This document shows, piece after piece, positions 54,196 to 63,709 of a stretch of DNA of 64,000 nucleotides. The position numbers and the translations under genes were made by a program. The stretch comes from Algoriphagus boseongensis (GTDB lineage: Bacteria > Bacteroidota > Bacteroidia > Cytophagales > Cyclobacteriaceae): positions 802,538 through 866,537 of the forward strand of contig NZ_SNYF01000006.1 in assembly GCF_004362805.1 (NCBI RefSeq), read 5' to 3'. Positions within the stretch are counted from its first letter, which is position 1. The number at the start of each line of letters is the position of its first letter. The notes beneath the pieces are model-generated. The model was not told the origin of the DNA. It saw only the letters and a program-made list of their open reading frames with translations, and did not search any database.

Positions 54196-55527
54196 ATGAA
54201 AAAAACTACCCTGATGGGCCTGGCGCTAGGGATGCTCACCTTGACCGCCTCAGCTCAAAACAAAATTGAATTCAAGGAATTCACCTTGGATAATGGATTG
54301 CATGTGATCTTGCACCAGGATAATACCACCCCAATCGTGGTAACCTCGGTATTGTACCATGTAGGTTCAAAAAATGAAAACCCGGAGCGTACGGGCTTTG
54401 CCCATTTTTTTGAACACTTGATGTTTGAAGGCTCGGAAAATATTGACCGTGGCCAATACATGAATATCATCCAAAGTCGTGGAGGAACACTAAATGCTTA
54501 CACCTCTAACGATATCACTTATTACTACGAACTGCTTCCTTCTAACGAATTGGAGTTGGCGCTTTACATGGAAAGTGAGCGAATGCTTCATTCCAAAGTG
54601 GATCTAACTGGGGTAGAAACTCAGCGGGAAGTGGTAAAAGAAGAAAGAAGACAGCGCTACGAAAACCAACCATATGGAACAATTCTTCCAGAGACTTTGG
54701 TAAGGGCGTACTCTGAGCATCCATACAGATGGGCACCAATCGGCTCAATGGATCACCTAAATGCTGCGACAATTGATGAATTCGCTCAATTTTACAAGGA
54801 TTTCTATGTTCCTAACAATGCCACTTTGACCATTGCTGGGGATATTGACTATGCGGGAACTGAGGCGATGGTTCGAAAGTATTTCTCTGAAATCCCGATG
54901 GGAAAGAAGGAAATCTATCGTCCCAATATCACCGAACCTAAGAAAACTGCTGAGGTTCGTGATGTGATTTATGACAATATCCAAATCCCTGCAGTGATCC
55001 AAGCTTATAACTTGCCTCCAAGAAATCATCCGGATAGCTACGCATTATCTATGCTTTCTACCTATTTGACAGGTGGTAATTCTTCTCTGATGACTAAGGA
55101 ATTGGTAGACAAGCAGCAGAAGGCATTGGTGATTGCGGCTATTCCTTTGGAGCTTGAGGATGGTGGGATTTTCATCATGTATGGAATCACCAATATGGGT
55201 GTGGAGCCAAAAGATTTGGAATCCGAGGTGGACAAATTGATTAAGCAAGTTCAGGATCAGGGCATCACTGATGAGGAATTTACCAAGCTGAAAAACCAAA
55301 TGGAAAATGCTATTGTGAGCGGAAACTCAACCGTGGCAGGAATCGCAGAAAATTTGGCGGAAGCTCACGTGATTTTTGGAGATACCAATTACATCAATCA
55401 GGTAATGGATAATTATTCCAAGGTAACCAAAGCAGATTTGCAGCGAGTAGCAAAAGAATATCTCAACCTTAATGGAAGAGTGGTTCTTTATTACCTTCCT
55501 AAATCCGCTCAACCAGCTACTGAATAA
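54196..55527 (+). CDS. M16 zinc peptidase, active-site form
   Basis: From the ATG at 54196 the protein has 443 residues with a signal peptide (MKKTTLMGLALGMLTLTASA). The catalytic inverted zinc motif HxxEH is present as AHFFEHLMFEG (H70, E73, H74), with the distal glutamate in VVKEERR. An upstream ATG at 54115 would place the signal peptide internally and is rejected. It is followed 27 bases later by a second M16 gene without the motif. The pair recalls the alpha/beta organisation of mitochondrial-type peptidases. Substrate unknown; location periplasmic or extracellular. Confidence 0.93.
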   Translation: MKKTTLMGLALGMLTLTASAQNKIEFKEFTLDNGLHVILHQDNTTPIVVTSVLYHVGSKNENPERTGFAHFFEHLMFEGSENIDRGQYMNIIQSRGGTLNAYTSNDITYYYELLPSNELELALYMESERMLHSKVDLTGVETQREVVKEERRQRYENQPYGTILPETLVRAYSEHPYRWAPIGSMDHLNAATIDEFAQFYKDFYVPNNATLTIAGDIDYAGTEAMVRKYFSEIPMGKKEIYRPNITEPKKTAEVRDVIYDNIQIPAVIQAYNLPPRNHPDSYALSMLSTYLTGGNSSLMTKELVDKQQKALVIAAIPLELEDGGIFIMYGITNMGVEPKDLESEVDKLIKQVQDQGITDEEFTKLKNQMENAIVSGNSTVAGIAENLAEAHVIFGDTNYINQVMDNYSKVTKADLQRVAKEYLNLNGRVVLYYLPKSAQPATE

Positions 55528-55554
55528 TTGTTTCACCTTATCAATTGAATTGAA

Positions 55555-57600
55555 ATGAAAAAATTAGCAATATCTTTTGTATTGACGCTTTTCGTCGCTT
55601 TGGACTTGATGGCTCAGGTAGATCGAAGCAAATTGCCAGCATCTGGTCCAGCTCCTGAAATCAAAATCAAGGAAGCGGAGACCTTCACACTTCCCAATGG
55701 GTTGAAAGTGTTTGTGGTAAACAACACCAAACTTCCCAGAGTCTCTTTTACTCTTGTTTTGGAAAGAGATCCAATTCTCGAAGGGGATAAAGCAGGGATG
55801 ACAAATTTCGTGGGAGAAATGATGATGGGGGGAACTGCCAACCGTAGCAAAGATCAATTGGATCAAGAAATTGACTTCATCGGTGGTAGCTTGAGTGCTT
55901 CCTCAACTTCAATGTTTGCTTCTTCTCTGAAAAAGCACCAGGACAAAATCCTGGAACTAATGGCGGATGTGCTGTATAATCCTGTTTTCCCACAGGAGGA
56001 ATTGGATAAACTCAAGAAGCAGTCCTTGACTGGACTTGCTCAAAGCAAGGACAATCCAAATGCGATTTCCAGTAGACTTTCTGCCTCTGTAGTTTTCGGA
56101 AAAAATCATCCTTACGGTGAGATTGAAAGCGAAAAGACTATCAATAATATCACCGTCGATGACGTAAAGAAATACTACCAAACCTACTTCAAACCAAATA
56201 TTGCTTATTTGGCAATCGTCGGTGACATGACTAAGGCAGAAGCTGAGAAGGTGGTCAACCAATATTTTGGCAACTGGAAAACTGGTGAAGTTCCAAAGTT
56301 TACCTATCCAGTTCCTCAGCGTGCTTCCAAGAGAGCAATTGCCTTGGTGGATAGAAGTTCTTCTGTTCAGTCTGTAATCAACGTAACTCAACCGGTTCAA
56401 ATGAAAATCGGTGATCAGGATTATATCTCCAGCCGTGTATTGAACCAGATTTTGGGTGGAGGATCAGCTTCCAGACTATTTATGAATCTTCGTGAGGATA
56501 AAGGATACACTTATGGTGCCTATTCTTCTATTGGATCAGATAAGTTGGTAGCTACTATTTCTGCCAATGCTTCTGTACGTACCGAGGTGACTGATTCAGC
56601 TGTTTATGAATTCATCTACGAGATCCAAAATTTGGTAGAAAATGGAGTGACTGAGGAGGAATTGGCGAAGGCAAAAGCCGAATTGTCAGGAAGCTTTGGT
56701 AGATCTCTGGAGCAGCCTTCAACAGTTGCCAACTTCGCTTTGAATACTGAGCGATATAAACTGCCTAAAGATTACTACGCTAGTTATCTTCAAAAGCTAA
56801 ATGCACTTACTGTTGCAGACATCAATGCCACAGCCAAGAGATTGATCGAACCTGACAAATTCGTGATTACCACTGTTGGTAACGGCGCCGAAATCAAGGA
56901 GAAATTAGCCCAGTTTGGAGAGGTGATCGAATACGATAACATGGGTTCTCCAGCAAAGCAGTTGGAAGCCGATGCAGATATGACTGCTGAAATGGTAATC
57001 GAAAATTACCTAAAGGCATTGGGAGGAAAAGAAAAAGTTGCAGCTATCAAAACTGCCAAGATTTCCATGGATGCCAATGTAATGGGGACAGCTCTGAATA
57101 TCGCTTTCGTCTATGATGCTGAGAATGGTCGCTATGGTCAGAAAACTTCTGTAGCTGGAAATGTGATGCAGAAAACAACCTTGGCTGATGGAAAGGGATC
57201 TGTAAGCGCTCAAGGTCAAACTATCGAAATGAACGAGGCACAACTTGCTGAAGCTAAATTGAACTCTCATTTGTTCCCTGAAGCTGTATATGAGGCAAAT
57301 GGGTATACCCTGACTTTGGATGGATTGAAAGATGTGGACGGAACTCCGGCATACAAGGTGATCATTGCTGCACCTAGCGGAGCAAAATTGACCAACTATT
57401 ATGCTCAGGAATCTGGTTTGAAAATCAAGTATGAGAATCCAGCTTCCGGCGATACTTTCTATTCGGATTATCAGGAAAAAAATGGAGTTCTTTTACCAAT
57501 GACTTGGACCATCAAATCTCCCATGATTCCGGTTCCTTTGGAAGCTAAAGTGACTTCAATGGAGCTTAATGTTCCGGTTGCAGATGCAGATGTGAAATAA
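55555..57600 (+). CDS. M16-family protein without HxxEH, with extra C-terminal domain
   Basis: A 681-residue secreted protein (signal peptide MKKLAISFVLTLFVALDLMA). The M16 fold spans about 40-470, with ETFTLPNGLKVFVVNNT and LREDKGYTYGAYSS. Where HxxEH should be, the text is GMTNFVGEMMMGG, so the zinc site is lost and it is probably the inactive partner of the preceding gene. From about residue 478 there is an additional roughly 200-residue domain (VIENYLKALGGKEKVAAIK, then AGNVMQKTTLADG and FYSDYQEKNGVLLPM). A stand-alone homologue of this domain is encoded by the next gene. Confidence 0.9.
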   Translation: MKKLAISFVLTLFVALDLMAQVDRSKLPASGPAPEIKIKEAETFTLPNGLKVFVVNNTKLPRVSFTLVLERDPILEGDKAGMTNFVGEMMMGGTANRSKDQLDQEIDFIGGSLSASSTSMFASSLKKHQDKILELMADVLYNPVFPQEELDKLKKQSLTGLAQSKDNPNAISSRLSASVVFGKNHPYGEIESEKTINNITVDDVKKYYQTYFKPNIAYLAIVGDMTKAEAEKVVNQYFGNWKTGEVPKFTYPVPQRASKRAIALVDRSSSVQSVINVTQPVQMKIGDQDYISSRVLNQILGGGSASRLFMNLREDKGYTYGAYSSIGSDKLVATISANASVRTEVTDSAVYEFIYEIQNLVENGVTEEELAKAKAELSGSFGRSLEQPSTVANFALNTERYKLPKDYYASYLQKLNALTVADINATAKRLIEPDKFVITTVGNGAEIKEKLAQFGEVIEYDNMGSPAKQLEADADMTAEMVIENYLKALGGKEKVAAIKTAKISMDANVMGTALNIAFVYDAENGRYGQKTSVAGNVMQKTTLADGKGSVSAQGQTIEMNEAQLAEAKLNSHLFPEAVYEANGYTLTLDGLKDVDGTPAYKVIIAAPSGAKLTNYYAQESGLKIKYENPASGDTFYSDYQEKNGVLLPMTWTIKSPMIPVPLEAKVTSMELNVPVADADVK

Positions 57601-57611
57601 TTTATAAACCT

Positions 57612-57640
57612 AATCCCACAAGCTTGCTTGTGGGATTTTT
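57612..57640 (+). terminator. Intrinsic terminator between the second M16 gene and its domain homologue
   Basis: AATCCCACAAGC (57612-57623) pairs perfectly with GCTTGTGGGATT (57626-57637), followed by a T-rich run. It would reduce read-through into the next gene. Confidence 0.85.
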
Positions 57641-57661
57641 CTTTTTTTAAAAAACAATCCT

Positions 57662-58390
57662 ATGAAAATCACAACATTAATTCTAGCCTCTTCTTTGGCA
57701 GTCGGTTCTTTACCAGAGACTGCTTTCTTGCCAAATTCTAAGCCTACTTATGAGCAAGTAGTAGATGAAAATGACCCCGAAGAGATCTTGGCAAAATACC
57801 TTCAAGCAATTGGAGGAGAGGAAAAACTAGCTAAAATCAAAAATGTATCCATGACGGCTTTGGCTAATTTCCAAGGTCAATCCATTGAGATCAAGTCAAT
57901 TTCTGATGCAGAAAATCAGCGAATGATGCAGTCTACTGCGGTTTCTGGAAATGTCATGCAGAAGACTTTACTGGTCAATGGAAAAGCGCAGGTAGTGGCT
58001 ATGGGTCAAGTTCAGGAGCTTCCGGAGGAAATGGTGGCTATGCTCAAAGCACAAACTTATGTTTTCCCAGAAGCGCATTATTCTGAATTAGGGTATCAAT
58101 TGAGCTCATTGGGAGAATCTGTCATGGACGGCCAGGAAGTAGTTGGGCTACAAATCACCCTGCCAAATGGAATGATCACCAAGGAATATTACTCCAAATC
58201 GACAGGTCTCAAACACAAGACGAGTAGCGATGCCACGGGTGAGATTACCTATTCTGACTATCAAGAGCAGGACGGGATTTTATTTCCAATGATGCTTAGT
58301 ATTAAAAACCCTATGCTGCCAGTGGCTTTGGAAGCTAAGATCACTTCCTTAAAATTCAATCAATCCTTGACTGACTCGGATTTTCAATAA
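57662..58390 (+). CDS. Secreted protein homologous to the C-terminal domain of the M16 partner
   Basis: A 242-residue protein with a hydrophobic N-terminus (MKITTLILASSLAVGSLPET). From residue about 40 it aligns by eye with residues about 478-681 of the upstream M16 protein: ILAKYLQAIGGEEKLAKIK against VIENYLKALGGKEKVAAIK, SGNVMQKTLLVNGKAQ against AGNVMQKTTLADGKGS, and ITYSDYQEQDGILFPM against FYSDYQEKNGVLLPM. So the domain exists both fused and free in adjacent genes. The family resembles outer-membrane lipoprotein-sorting-like beta domains, but I do not assign a function. Confidence 0.75.
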   Translation: MKITTLILASSLAVGSLPETAFLPNSKPTYEQVVDENDPEEILAKYLQAIGGEEKLAKIKNVSMTALANFQGQSIEIKSISDAENQRMMQSTAVSGNVMQKTLLVNGKAQVVAMGQVQELPEEMVAMLKAQTYVFPEAHYSELGYQLSSLGESVMDGQEVVGLQITLPNGMITKEYYSKSTGLKHKTSSDATGEITYSDYQEQDGILFPMMLSIKNPMLPVALEAKITSLKFNQSLTDSDFQ

Positions 58391-58402
58391 AAAAGAGTCC
58401 GG

Positions 58403-58429
58403 CCTCCAAGATTTCTTGGAGGTTTTTTT
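58403..58429 (+). terminator. Intrinsic terminator between convergent genes
   Basis: CCTCCAAGA (58403-58411) pairs perfectly with TCTTGGAGG (58414-58422), loop TT, followed by seven T. It serves the plus-strand gene; the M61 stop codon is at its edge. Confidence 0.85.
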
Positions 58430-60071
58430 AGCTCATCCAGTTTTTTGTGGATTCCAAAATTTGTGGACAAGAAAGGGAGATCTTCGGAAAGAAAAGTCCT
58501 TTTGAAGAATCAAGGTTTACTGAAATGACTCGTCCCATTCGGTTGATTTTTAGTGCTGCCTTTTTTTCTTCTTCAATATTTTCTTCCAAAATCACATCCC
58601 CTTTCATCAGCTTTTTATAGGCGTCAGATTCAGGATGGATTTGGGTAATTTGTTTTAGCTCATTAATCCTTACTCCAAATTCATGAAGAAGAGGGTTTTG
58701 ATCAAAATCTTCATTCCATTGAATTCCCAATGAATTAAGGAGCCTTTTGAATTCACCAAAATAATCCTTATGCCCTGACACGAACCTTTCGAAAAAGTCT
58801 TCAATCAATTTCCGACTTCCTGCCTCTTCAGCAATGATTTCTTGAAAATCCGAAAAGGTATATCCCAAATTGGGCTTTCCAAATCGTTCCCACATTCTTC
58901 TCATAACTACACGAAGAGAACTCCTTGAATTGATGAGGATTGCATCTAACCCCATGGCAAGAATGGCTCCCCTAGTGTAGATATTCACTTTTCTATCCGG
59001 TATGCCAGGTACATATCCATCCAGCCAAAGGTCAAAAGAGGATTCAAGGATAGAATAATTTTTCCATCCGAAATTATCTGCTTCTCGCTGGATGACTTTC
59101 GCCAGGTGCTTGAGGTAGGTTTCTAACTTATAAACCCCAGACTTCAAGAGATACATATCACCCAAATATGTCGTTACTCCCTCGAGAATTAGGCCAGCTT
59201 CAGTATAGGTTTCTTTGGAAAAATCATAGGGCAAAAGTTCTTTGGGACGGATTCTACAGACATTCCAAGCATGGTATAGCTCGTGGCAGCTCACTCCCAA
59301 AAGCTCCTCCATTTCCTCTGGTTCAGCTAGTTTTTCAGCCGGGCCAAAAGTGATCACTGTCCCTCTTCTATGCTCAACTCCATGATAATGTGGGTAAGGG
59401 AGGAGTTGGAAAATAAAATGATATTCAGGTTCTGGGAATTCTCCGAAGTCTTGGATTAATTTTTTCGAGAAAGCTTCGAAAGCGCTAATAAATTTCCCTT
59501 TTTCAAAATGAACTTCTCCTTGGATCCAAATGTGAAAATCAGAATCACCAGCCCTGTAATTCCAATGGATAAGTTTTTTTGAAGCCAAAATGGTGGAATC
59601 AGCAAGCATTTGGAAATCGGCAGCTTTCCAGGAACTTTTGGAAACAGGAATTAATGTGCTTATCTGATCTGGAAATTCCGGGAGCTCCAGAGTCACCAAG
59701 ATTTCCTCGGAGCTTTGGCCTAAAACTTCGAAACAGCAGTTGACTAAATTAAAGTACACTTGCTCATCATCAACCCAAGCGCTACCTGCATCCATTTTTC
59801 CTGCCCAATACTCATAATTCACGAGAAGTTTTCCAGAACCAATAATCTGCCAGAGGTCTTTACTTTTTTTCTGAAAGGGAATAAGGTTTCCAGCTGTGTC
59901 AAAAACCTTGAATCCTCTGATATTTTGGGCATAATTTGCCAATTGATACCTGCCGGCTCTCCATGAGGGAAGTTGGAGCTTTAAAGGATCTAGCTCCTGG
60001 TTTTCCAATTCCAATTGAATATGAATGAATTGAGATTCAGGGTTTGGGCAGGTAATGTGGTAATGAATCAT
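58428..60071 (-). CDS. M61-family peptidase (glycyl aminopeptidase-like)
   Basis: A 547-residue zinc peptidase. The catalytic motif is GVSCHELYHAWNVCRIRP, with HExxH (about 275-279), and the third ligand is in TEAGLILEGVTTYLGD, where E replaces the usual second-motif position. The N-terminal beta domain (about 1-180) and a C-terminal PDZ-like or unstructured part (RINELKQI, SDAYKKLMKGDVI) fit the M61 layout. No signal peptide is apparent, so it probably acts in the cytoplasm. It is on the minus strand between the M16 cluster and rpmH. Confidence 0.9.
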   Translation of the reverse strand: MIHYHITCPNPESQFIHIQLELENQELDPLKLQLPSWRAGRYQLANYAQNIRGFKVFDTAGNLIPFQKKSKDLWQIIGSGKLLVNYEYWAGKMDAGSAWVDDEQVYFNLVNCCFEVLGQSSEEILVTLELPEFPDQISTLIPVSKSSWKAADFQMLADSTILASKKLIHWNYRAGDSDFHIWIQGEVHFEKGKFISAFEAFSKKLIQDFGEFPEPEYHFIFQLLPYPHYHGVEHRRGTVITFGPAEKLAEPEEMEELLGVSCHELYHAWNVCRIRPKELLPYDFSKETYTEAGLILEGVTTYLGDMYLLKSGVYKLETYLKHLAKVIQREADNFGWKNYSILESSFDLWLDGYVPGIPDRKVNIYTRGAILAMGLDAILINSRSSLRVVMRRMWERFGKPNLGYTFSDFQEIIAEEAGSRKLIEDFFERFVSGHKDYFGEFKRLLNSLGIQWNEDFDQNPLLHEFGVRINELKQITQIHPESDAYKKLMKGDVILEENIEEEKKAALKINRMGRVISVNLDSSKGLFFPKISLSCPQILESTKNWMS

Positions 60072-60111
60072 GATTTTAAGCCTAGATTGCTAAACAAATG
60101 TAGAAGTCAGA

Positions 60112-60142
60112 TTTGTATTTAAGAAAATGGTCCATATCTTTG
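60112..60142 (+). promoter_or_regulatory. Near-consensus promoter of rpmH-rnpA-ctpA
   Basis: TTTG at 60112-60115 and TATCTTTG at 60135-60142 are separated by exactly 19 bases, the ideal layout TTTG-N19-TAnnTTTG for Bacteroidota. rpmH begins 66 bases later. Confidence 0.85.
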
Positions 60143-60208
60143 CAGTCCTTTTTGGGGTGAAACTCAATCTGGACAGTCAAGGGAGCAAATAGATAAAGAT
60201 ATTCGATC

Positions 60209-60367
60209 ATGAAAAGAACATTCCAGCCTTCTCGCAGAAAAAGAAAAAATAAGCATGGCTTCAGAGAAAGAATGGCTACTGCAAATGGTAGAAGAGTATT
60301 GAGAGCCAGAAGAGCAAAAGGCAGACATAAGCTAACTGTGTCTGACGAAAAGACATTGAAGAAGTAA
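60209..60367 (+). CDS. rpmH: Large ribosomal subunit protein bL34
   Basis: A 52-residue very basic ribosomal protein. It begins [20 protein letters not shown] and continues with [20 protein letters not shown], the classic L34 pattern. It is shorter than usual gene-calling limits but exact. It lies downstream of the near-consensus promoter, and the usual partner rnpA follows after 49 bases containing a 7-bp hairpin. dnaA, often found next to rpmH, is not here. Confidence 0.98.
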   Translation: MKRTFQPSRRKRKNKHGFRERMATANGRRVLRARRAKGRHKLTVSDEKTLKK

Positions 60368-60384
60368 TTCTTTTGCACTGATTT

Positions 60385-60402
60385 TCGTATGTTCACATAC
60401 GA
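60385..60402 (+). promoter_or_regulatory. 7-bp hairpin between rpmH and rnpA
   Basis: TCGTATG (60385-60391) pairs perfectly with CATACGA (60396-60402) around TTCA. No T run follows. It could be an RNase processing site separating the highly translated rpmH message from rnpA. Confidence 0.5.
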
Positions 60403-60416
60403 GTACAGTCCTTGCG

Positions 60417-60797
60417 ATGAATTATCGGCTTACAAAATCTGAACGGCTTCACGCCGACAAACTAATCAAGGAACTTTTTAACGAAGGTTCCTCTTTTTTT
60501 TTGTACCCATTCAAAGTTCTTCTATTAAGAAAAATTGAGCTTGCGGGACAAACCAATCAGGTATTGATTTCCGTTTCCAAAAAGAAAATAAAAAAAGCGG
60601 CTGGGAGAAATTACATCAAAAGAAGGGTGAGAGAAGCTTACAGAATTCACAAGCAAATACTGGATTCAGATGGGATGTTGATCGGCTTTATATTTGTTGG
60701 TAAACCAGAAATGTCATTTGGAGATATCGAGCCTAAAATGATTCAGATTCTCTCAAAAATCGCTCAGGATCATCCTGAAAAAATCACTAAACCATGA
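60417..60797 (+). CDS. rnpA: Ribonuclease P protein component
   Basis: Protein subunit of RNase P, which matures tRNA 5' ends. It has 126 residues starting MNYRLTKSERLHADKLIKEL, with the RNR RNA-binding motif AAGRNYIKRRVREAYR near residue 65. FVGKPEMSFGDIEPKM-type tail fits the family (in this text at 60694-60740). Its stop overlaps the ctpA start by 4 bases, so it is translationally coupled to a protease gene, a less usual neighbour than yidC. Confidence 0.95.
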   Translation: MNYRLTKSERLHADKLIKELFNEGSSFFLYPFKVLLLRKIELAGQTNQVLISVSKKKIKKAAGRNYIKRRVREAYRIHKQILDSDGMLIGFIFVGKPEMSFGDIEPKMIQILSKIAQDHPEKITKP

Positions 60798-62455
60798 TTC
60801 AAAAAATCAAAAAACCTATTGTTTTTATTCCTTTGGCACTTTTGCTGATGCTTGGGGGGCTGGCATTTCAAGTTAAAAACGACAAGCTTTTCGCTCTCGC
60901 AAAGAATATTGACATATTCGCCACCCTCATTCGGGAATTGGATTCCTATTATGTGGACGAGATTGATCCAGACCAGTTGGTTACCATCGGGATCAATGCG
61001 ATGCTGGAGGAATTGGATCCTTACACTGAATACATCCCTGAGGAGGAATCGGATGATTTTAGGGTTTTGACTACAGGAGAATACGCCGGTATTGGGGCAC
61101 TTATCGGAAACCGAGGTGAAGGGAATATGATTTTGATGCCTTACACTGGTTTCCCTGCTCAATCTTCAGGGCTAAAGATTGCAGACTATATTTTAAAAAT
61201 TGATTCAGTGGATGTGGTAGGTAAGCCCACCTCTGAAGTTTCAGAATTACTCAAAGGTCCCGCTAATACTCCTTTGAAAGTTGTCGTGAAGAGAGATCAG
61301 GACACCTTATCTTTTTCCTTGATCCGGAAGAAAATCACTTTGAAGAATGTTCCTTTTTATGGAAAAATCGACGAGAAAACGGGATACATTAAATTAAGTG
61401 ATTTCACGACCAATGCTTCTGTGGAGGTAAGAAATGCTTTGCTTGCCTTGAAATCCCAAGGAGCGGAAAGTTTGATTTTGGACCTGAGAGACAATCCAGG
61501 AGGATTGCTTAATGAGGCGGTGGAAATTGTCAACCTTTTTATCCCTAAAGGGAAAGAAGTAGTAAAGACTATAGGTAAGCTTCAAAATGTCAATTATACT
61601 TATAAGACTACCAAAACTCCTGTGGATAAGGAAATTCCTTTGGTTGTTTTGATTAACGAAAGAAGTGCTTCAGCAGCTGAAATTGTTGCTGGTGCTTTGC
61701 AGGATTATGATCGAGCTGTTTTGGTGGGAAGAAAGTCATTTGGAAAAGGTTTGGTTCAAACAACCATTCCTTTGACCTATAATGCACAGGCGAAAATAAC
61801 TACAGCTAAATATTACATCCCAAGCGGAAGATGTATTCAGGCTATTGATTATGCGCAAACCCGAGAGAATGGAGCTGTGACCACAGTTCCGGATTCATTG
61901 AGAAAGGCATTTAAGACTGCCAATGGAAGGACTGTTTTAGATGGCGCTGGAATCGAGCCTGATGAAAAAGTGGAAGAGGTTACCTATGCTCCTATTTCCT
62001 ATACTTTAGTGGCAGGCAATCATGTTTTTGATTTTGCTACTCAATATTTCTATAAGCATCCCGCAATTTCCAATCCTATGACTTTTGCGATATCGGATCA
62101 GGATTATGAGGATTTTAAAAAGTTTCTGGTTGGAAAAGACTATGACTATACTACCTACACTGAAAAATCTGTGAAGGATTTGGAAAAGTATGTAGAAAAG
62201 GAGCCGTATTTCGAAGAGATCAAATCCCAGTTGGAAGCAATAAAAACCAAGGTTAATCATAGCAAGGAATCGGATTTGGAAACCTACAAACCTGAGATCA
62301 AAAAAATCCTAAGCGAGGAAATTGTTTCTCGGTATTATTTTCAAGAGGGAATGATTGAAGCTGGATTAGATGAAGATCCTGCTGTTGAGTTGGCCAAAAG
62401 TTATCTAAATAATCCATCCAAAATCACACAGACTTTGACAGCCTCTGTGAAATAA
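60794..62455 (+). CDS. C-terminal processing peptidase, S41 family, with PDZ domain
   Basis: A 553-residue serine peptidase. A membrane anchor or signal (IVFIPLALLLMLGGLAF) is followed by a helical region with DPYTEYIPEEE, a PDZ domain (about 95-175), and the S41 catalytic core. LDLRDNPGGLLNEAV is characteristic, the nucleophile serine is S293 in NERSASAAEIVAG, and the general base lysine is K318 in RKSFGKGLVQ. A tail of about 170 residues extends past the core. Likely periplasmic, cleaving protein C-termini. It overlaps rnpA by 4 bases and tsaB follows one base later. Confidence 0.92.
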   Translation: MIQKIKKPIVFIPLALLLMLGGLAFQVKNDKLFALAKNIDIFATLIRELDSYYVDEIDPDQLVTIGINAMLEELDPYTEYIPEEESDDFRVLTTGEYAGIGALIGNRGEGNMILMPYTGFPAQSSGLKIADYILKIDSVDVVGKPTSEVSELLKGPANTPLKVVVKRDQDTLSFSLIRKKITLKNVPFYGKIDEKTGYIKLSDFTTNASVEVRNALLALKSQGAESLILDLRDNPGGLLNEAVEIVNLFIPKGKEVVKTIGKLQNVNYTYKTTKTPVDKEIPLVVLINERSASAAEIVAGALQDYDRAVLVGRKSFGKGLVQTTIPLTYNAQAKITTAKYYIPSGRCIQAIDYAQTRENGAVTTVPDSLRKAFKTANGRTVLDGAGIEPDEKVEEVTYAPISYTLVAGNHVFDFATQYFYKHPAISNPMTFAISDQDYEDFKKFLVGKDYDYTTYTEKSVKDLEKYVEKEPYFEEIKSQLEAIKTKVNHSKESDLETYKPEIKKILSEEIVSRYYFQEGMIEAGLDEDPAVELAKSYLNNPSKITQTLTASVK

Positions 62456-62456
62456 T

Positions 62457-63146
62457 ATGGCCATAATTCTTTCCATAGAGACCTCTACTTCTGTTTGTTC
62501 GGTAGCAATCCATAATTCAGGGGAGTTAATTGCGCTTGCTGAAATCAATGAAGTTGGAGCCCATGCAGAAAAATTGATGGGGCTGATTTCTGAGGTTCTA
62601 AAAAATGCCAATCTCGATTATAAAAGCATGGATGCAATTGCCGTATCGGAAGGACCTGGTTCTTATACTGGGTTGAGAATTGGTGTCTCTACGGCAAAAG
62701 GTTTGGCTTATGGATTGGACAAGCCGTTGATCGGAATTAATACGCTTCAGGCTCTGGCAACTTCGGTTCAGGCAAAAGAAGGAGAGTGGATTGTTGCCGT
62801 TTTAGATGCCAGAAGAATGGAAGTTTTTTCTCAAACCTTCGATTTCAAATTTGAGCCTGCCTCGCAAATTGAATCCATCATTTTAGAGGAAACAGCATTT
62901 CAGAACTTATTGGAGTCAAGCAGGGTTTATTTTGTCGGCGATGCCTTGGAAAAAATGAAGGATGTGGTAAAGAGTCCGAATGCGGTTTTTCTTAATCAAA
63001 CTTCTTTTTCTGCATCGAATATGGGCAAGTTGGCTTTTGAGAAATTTTCCCAGAAAAGATTTGAGGACATCGCCTATTTCGTGCCCAATTACCTGAAAGA
63101 GTTTAAAGCACTACAATCCAAGAAGAATCCCTTATTGAGTTTATGA
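62457..63146 (+). CDS. tsaB: tRNA threonylcarbamoyladenosine biosynthesis protein TsaB
   Basis: Partner of TsaD and TsaE in making t6A at position 37 of ANN-decoding tRNAs. It has 229 residues with the N-terminal ASKHA motif MAIILSIETSTSVCSVAI and the conserved AVSEGPGSYTGLRIGVSTAKGLA (62638-62706). It starts one base after ctpA, its own stop overlapping the next ORF by 4 bases. Confidence 0.95.
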   Translation: MAIILSIETSTSVCSVAIHNSGELIALAEINEVGAHAEKLMGLISEVLKNANLDYKSMDAIAVSEGPGSYTGLRIGVSTAKGLAYGLDKPLIGINTLQALATSVQAKEGEWIVAVLDARRMEVFSQTFDFKFEPASQIESIILEETAFQNLLESSRVYFVGDALEKMKDVVKSPNAVFLNQTSFSASNMGKLAFEKFSQKRFEDIAYFVPNYLKEFKALQSKKNPLLSL

Positions 63147-63652
63147 CTGAAATTGTAAATCGTGTAGCCTCTAGCTCAATCATTTCTTTGAATTTGGAAG
63201 ATTTCTATCCTCAGGAAGAACGTGTGGTATTTGACTTGAAAGATTTTCTTTTTCAGGAGTTGATATTGAAGGAAAAGGATTTTCGCCAAGCATTAAAAAA
63301 CTTGGATTGGTCGGTCTATAAGGAAAAGTGGGTGGCGATTTCTTGTTCTGCAGATGCTATTATCCCTACCTGGGCATACATGTTGGTATGTACTTATCTA
63401 GAAGGTGTTTCAAAGGGTTATGTGATTGGCTCTTTGGAAAATTTGGAGCAACATATTGCTGAATTATCAATCTCAGGATTGGAAATGGATTCATTCCAAG
63501 ATCGTCCAGTTGTAATCAAAGGATGTTCGAAATTCCCAATTCCCCTTTTTGCTTACGGCAGGCTTGTTTCACTTCTTCAAAAGGCCAGTAAGAGTTTAAT
63601 GTTTGGTGAACCCTGCAGTACAGTCCCTTTATATAAAAAAGCAAAGTCCTGA
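63143..63652 (+). CDS. DUF2480 family protein
   Basis: A 169-residue protein of unknown function. The family pattern is present: an N-terminal SIISLNLEDFYPQEERVVFDLKDFLF-like segment (63177-63254), then DWSVYKEKWVAISCSADAIIPTWAYMLV (63304-63387) and RPVVIKGCSKFPIPLFAYGRL. Cysteines in CSADAIIPTWA and KGCSK are typical. No signal peptide. It overlaps tsaB by 4 bases and ends the rpmH-rnpA-ctpA-tsaB unit. The role is unknown. Confidence 0.85.
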   Translation: MTEIVNRVASSSIISLNLEDFYPQEERVVFDLKDFLFQELILKEKDFRQALKNLDWSVYKEKWVAISCSADAIIPTWAYMLVCTYLEGVSKGYVIGSLENLEQHIAELSISGLEMDSFQDRPVVIKGCSKFPIPLFAYGRLVSLLQKASKSLMFGEPCSTVPLYKKAKS

Positions 63653-63709
63653 TTATTAAAGGAAATTGGAGCTGTCCCAAATTCTTTTAAATTTTTGTTT
63701 GGTAAAGTC

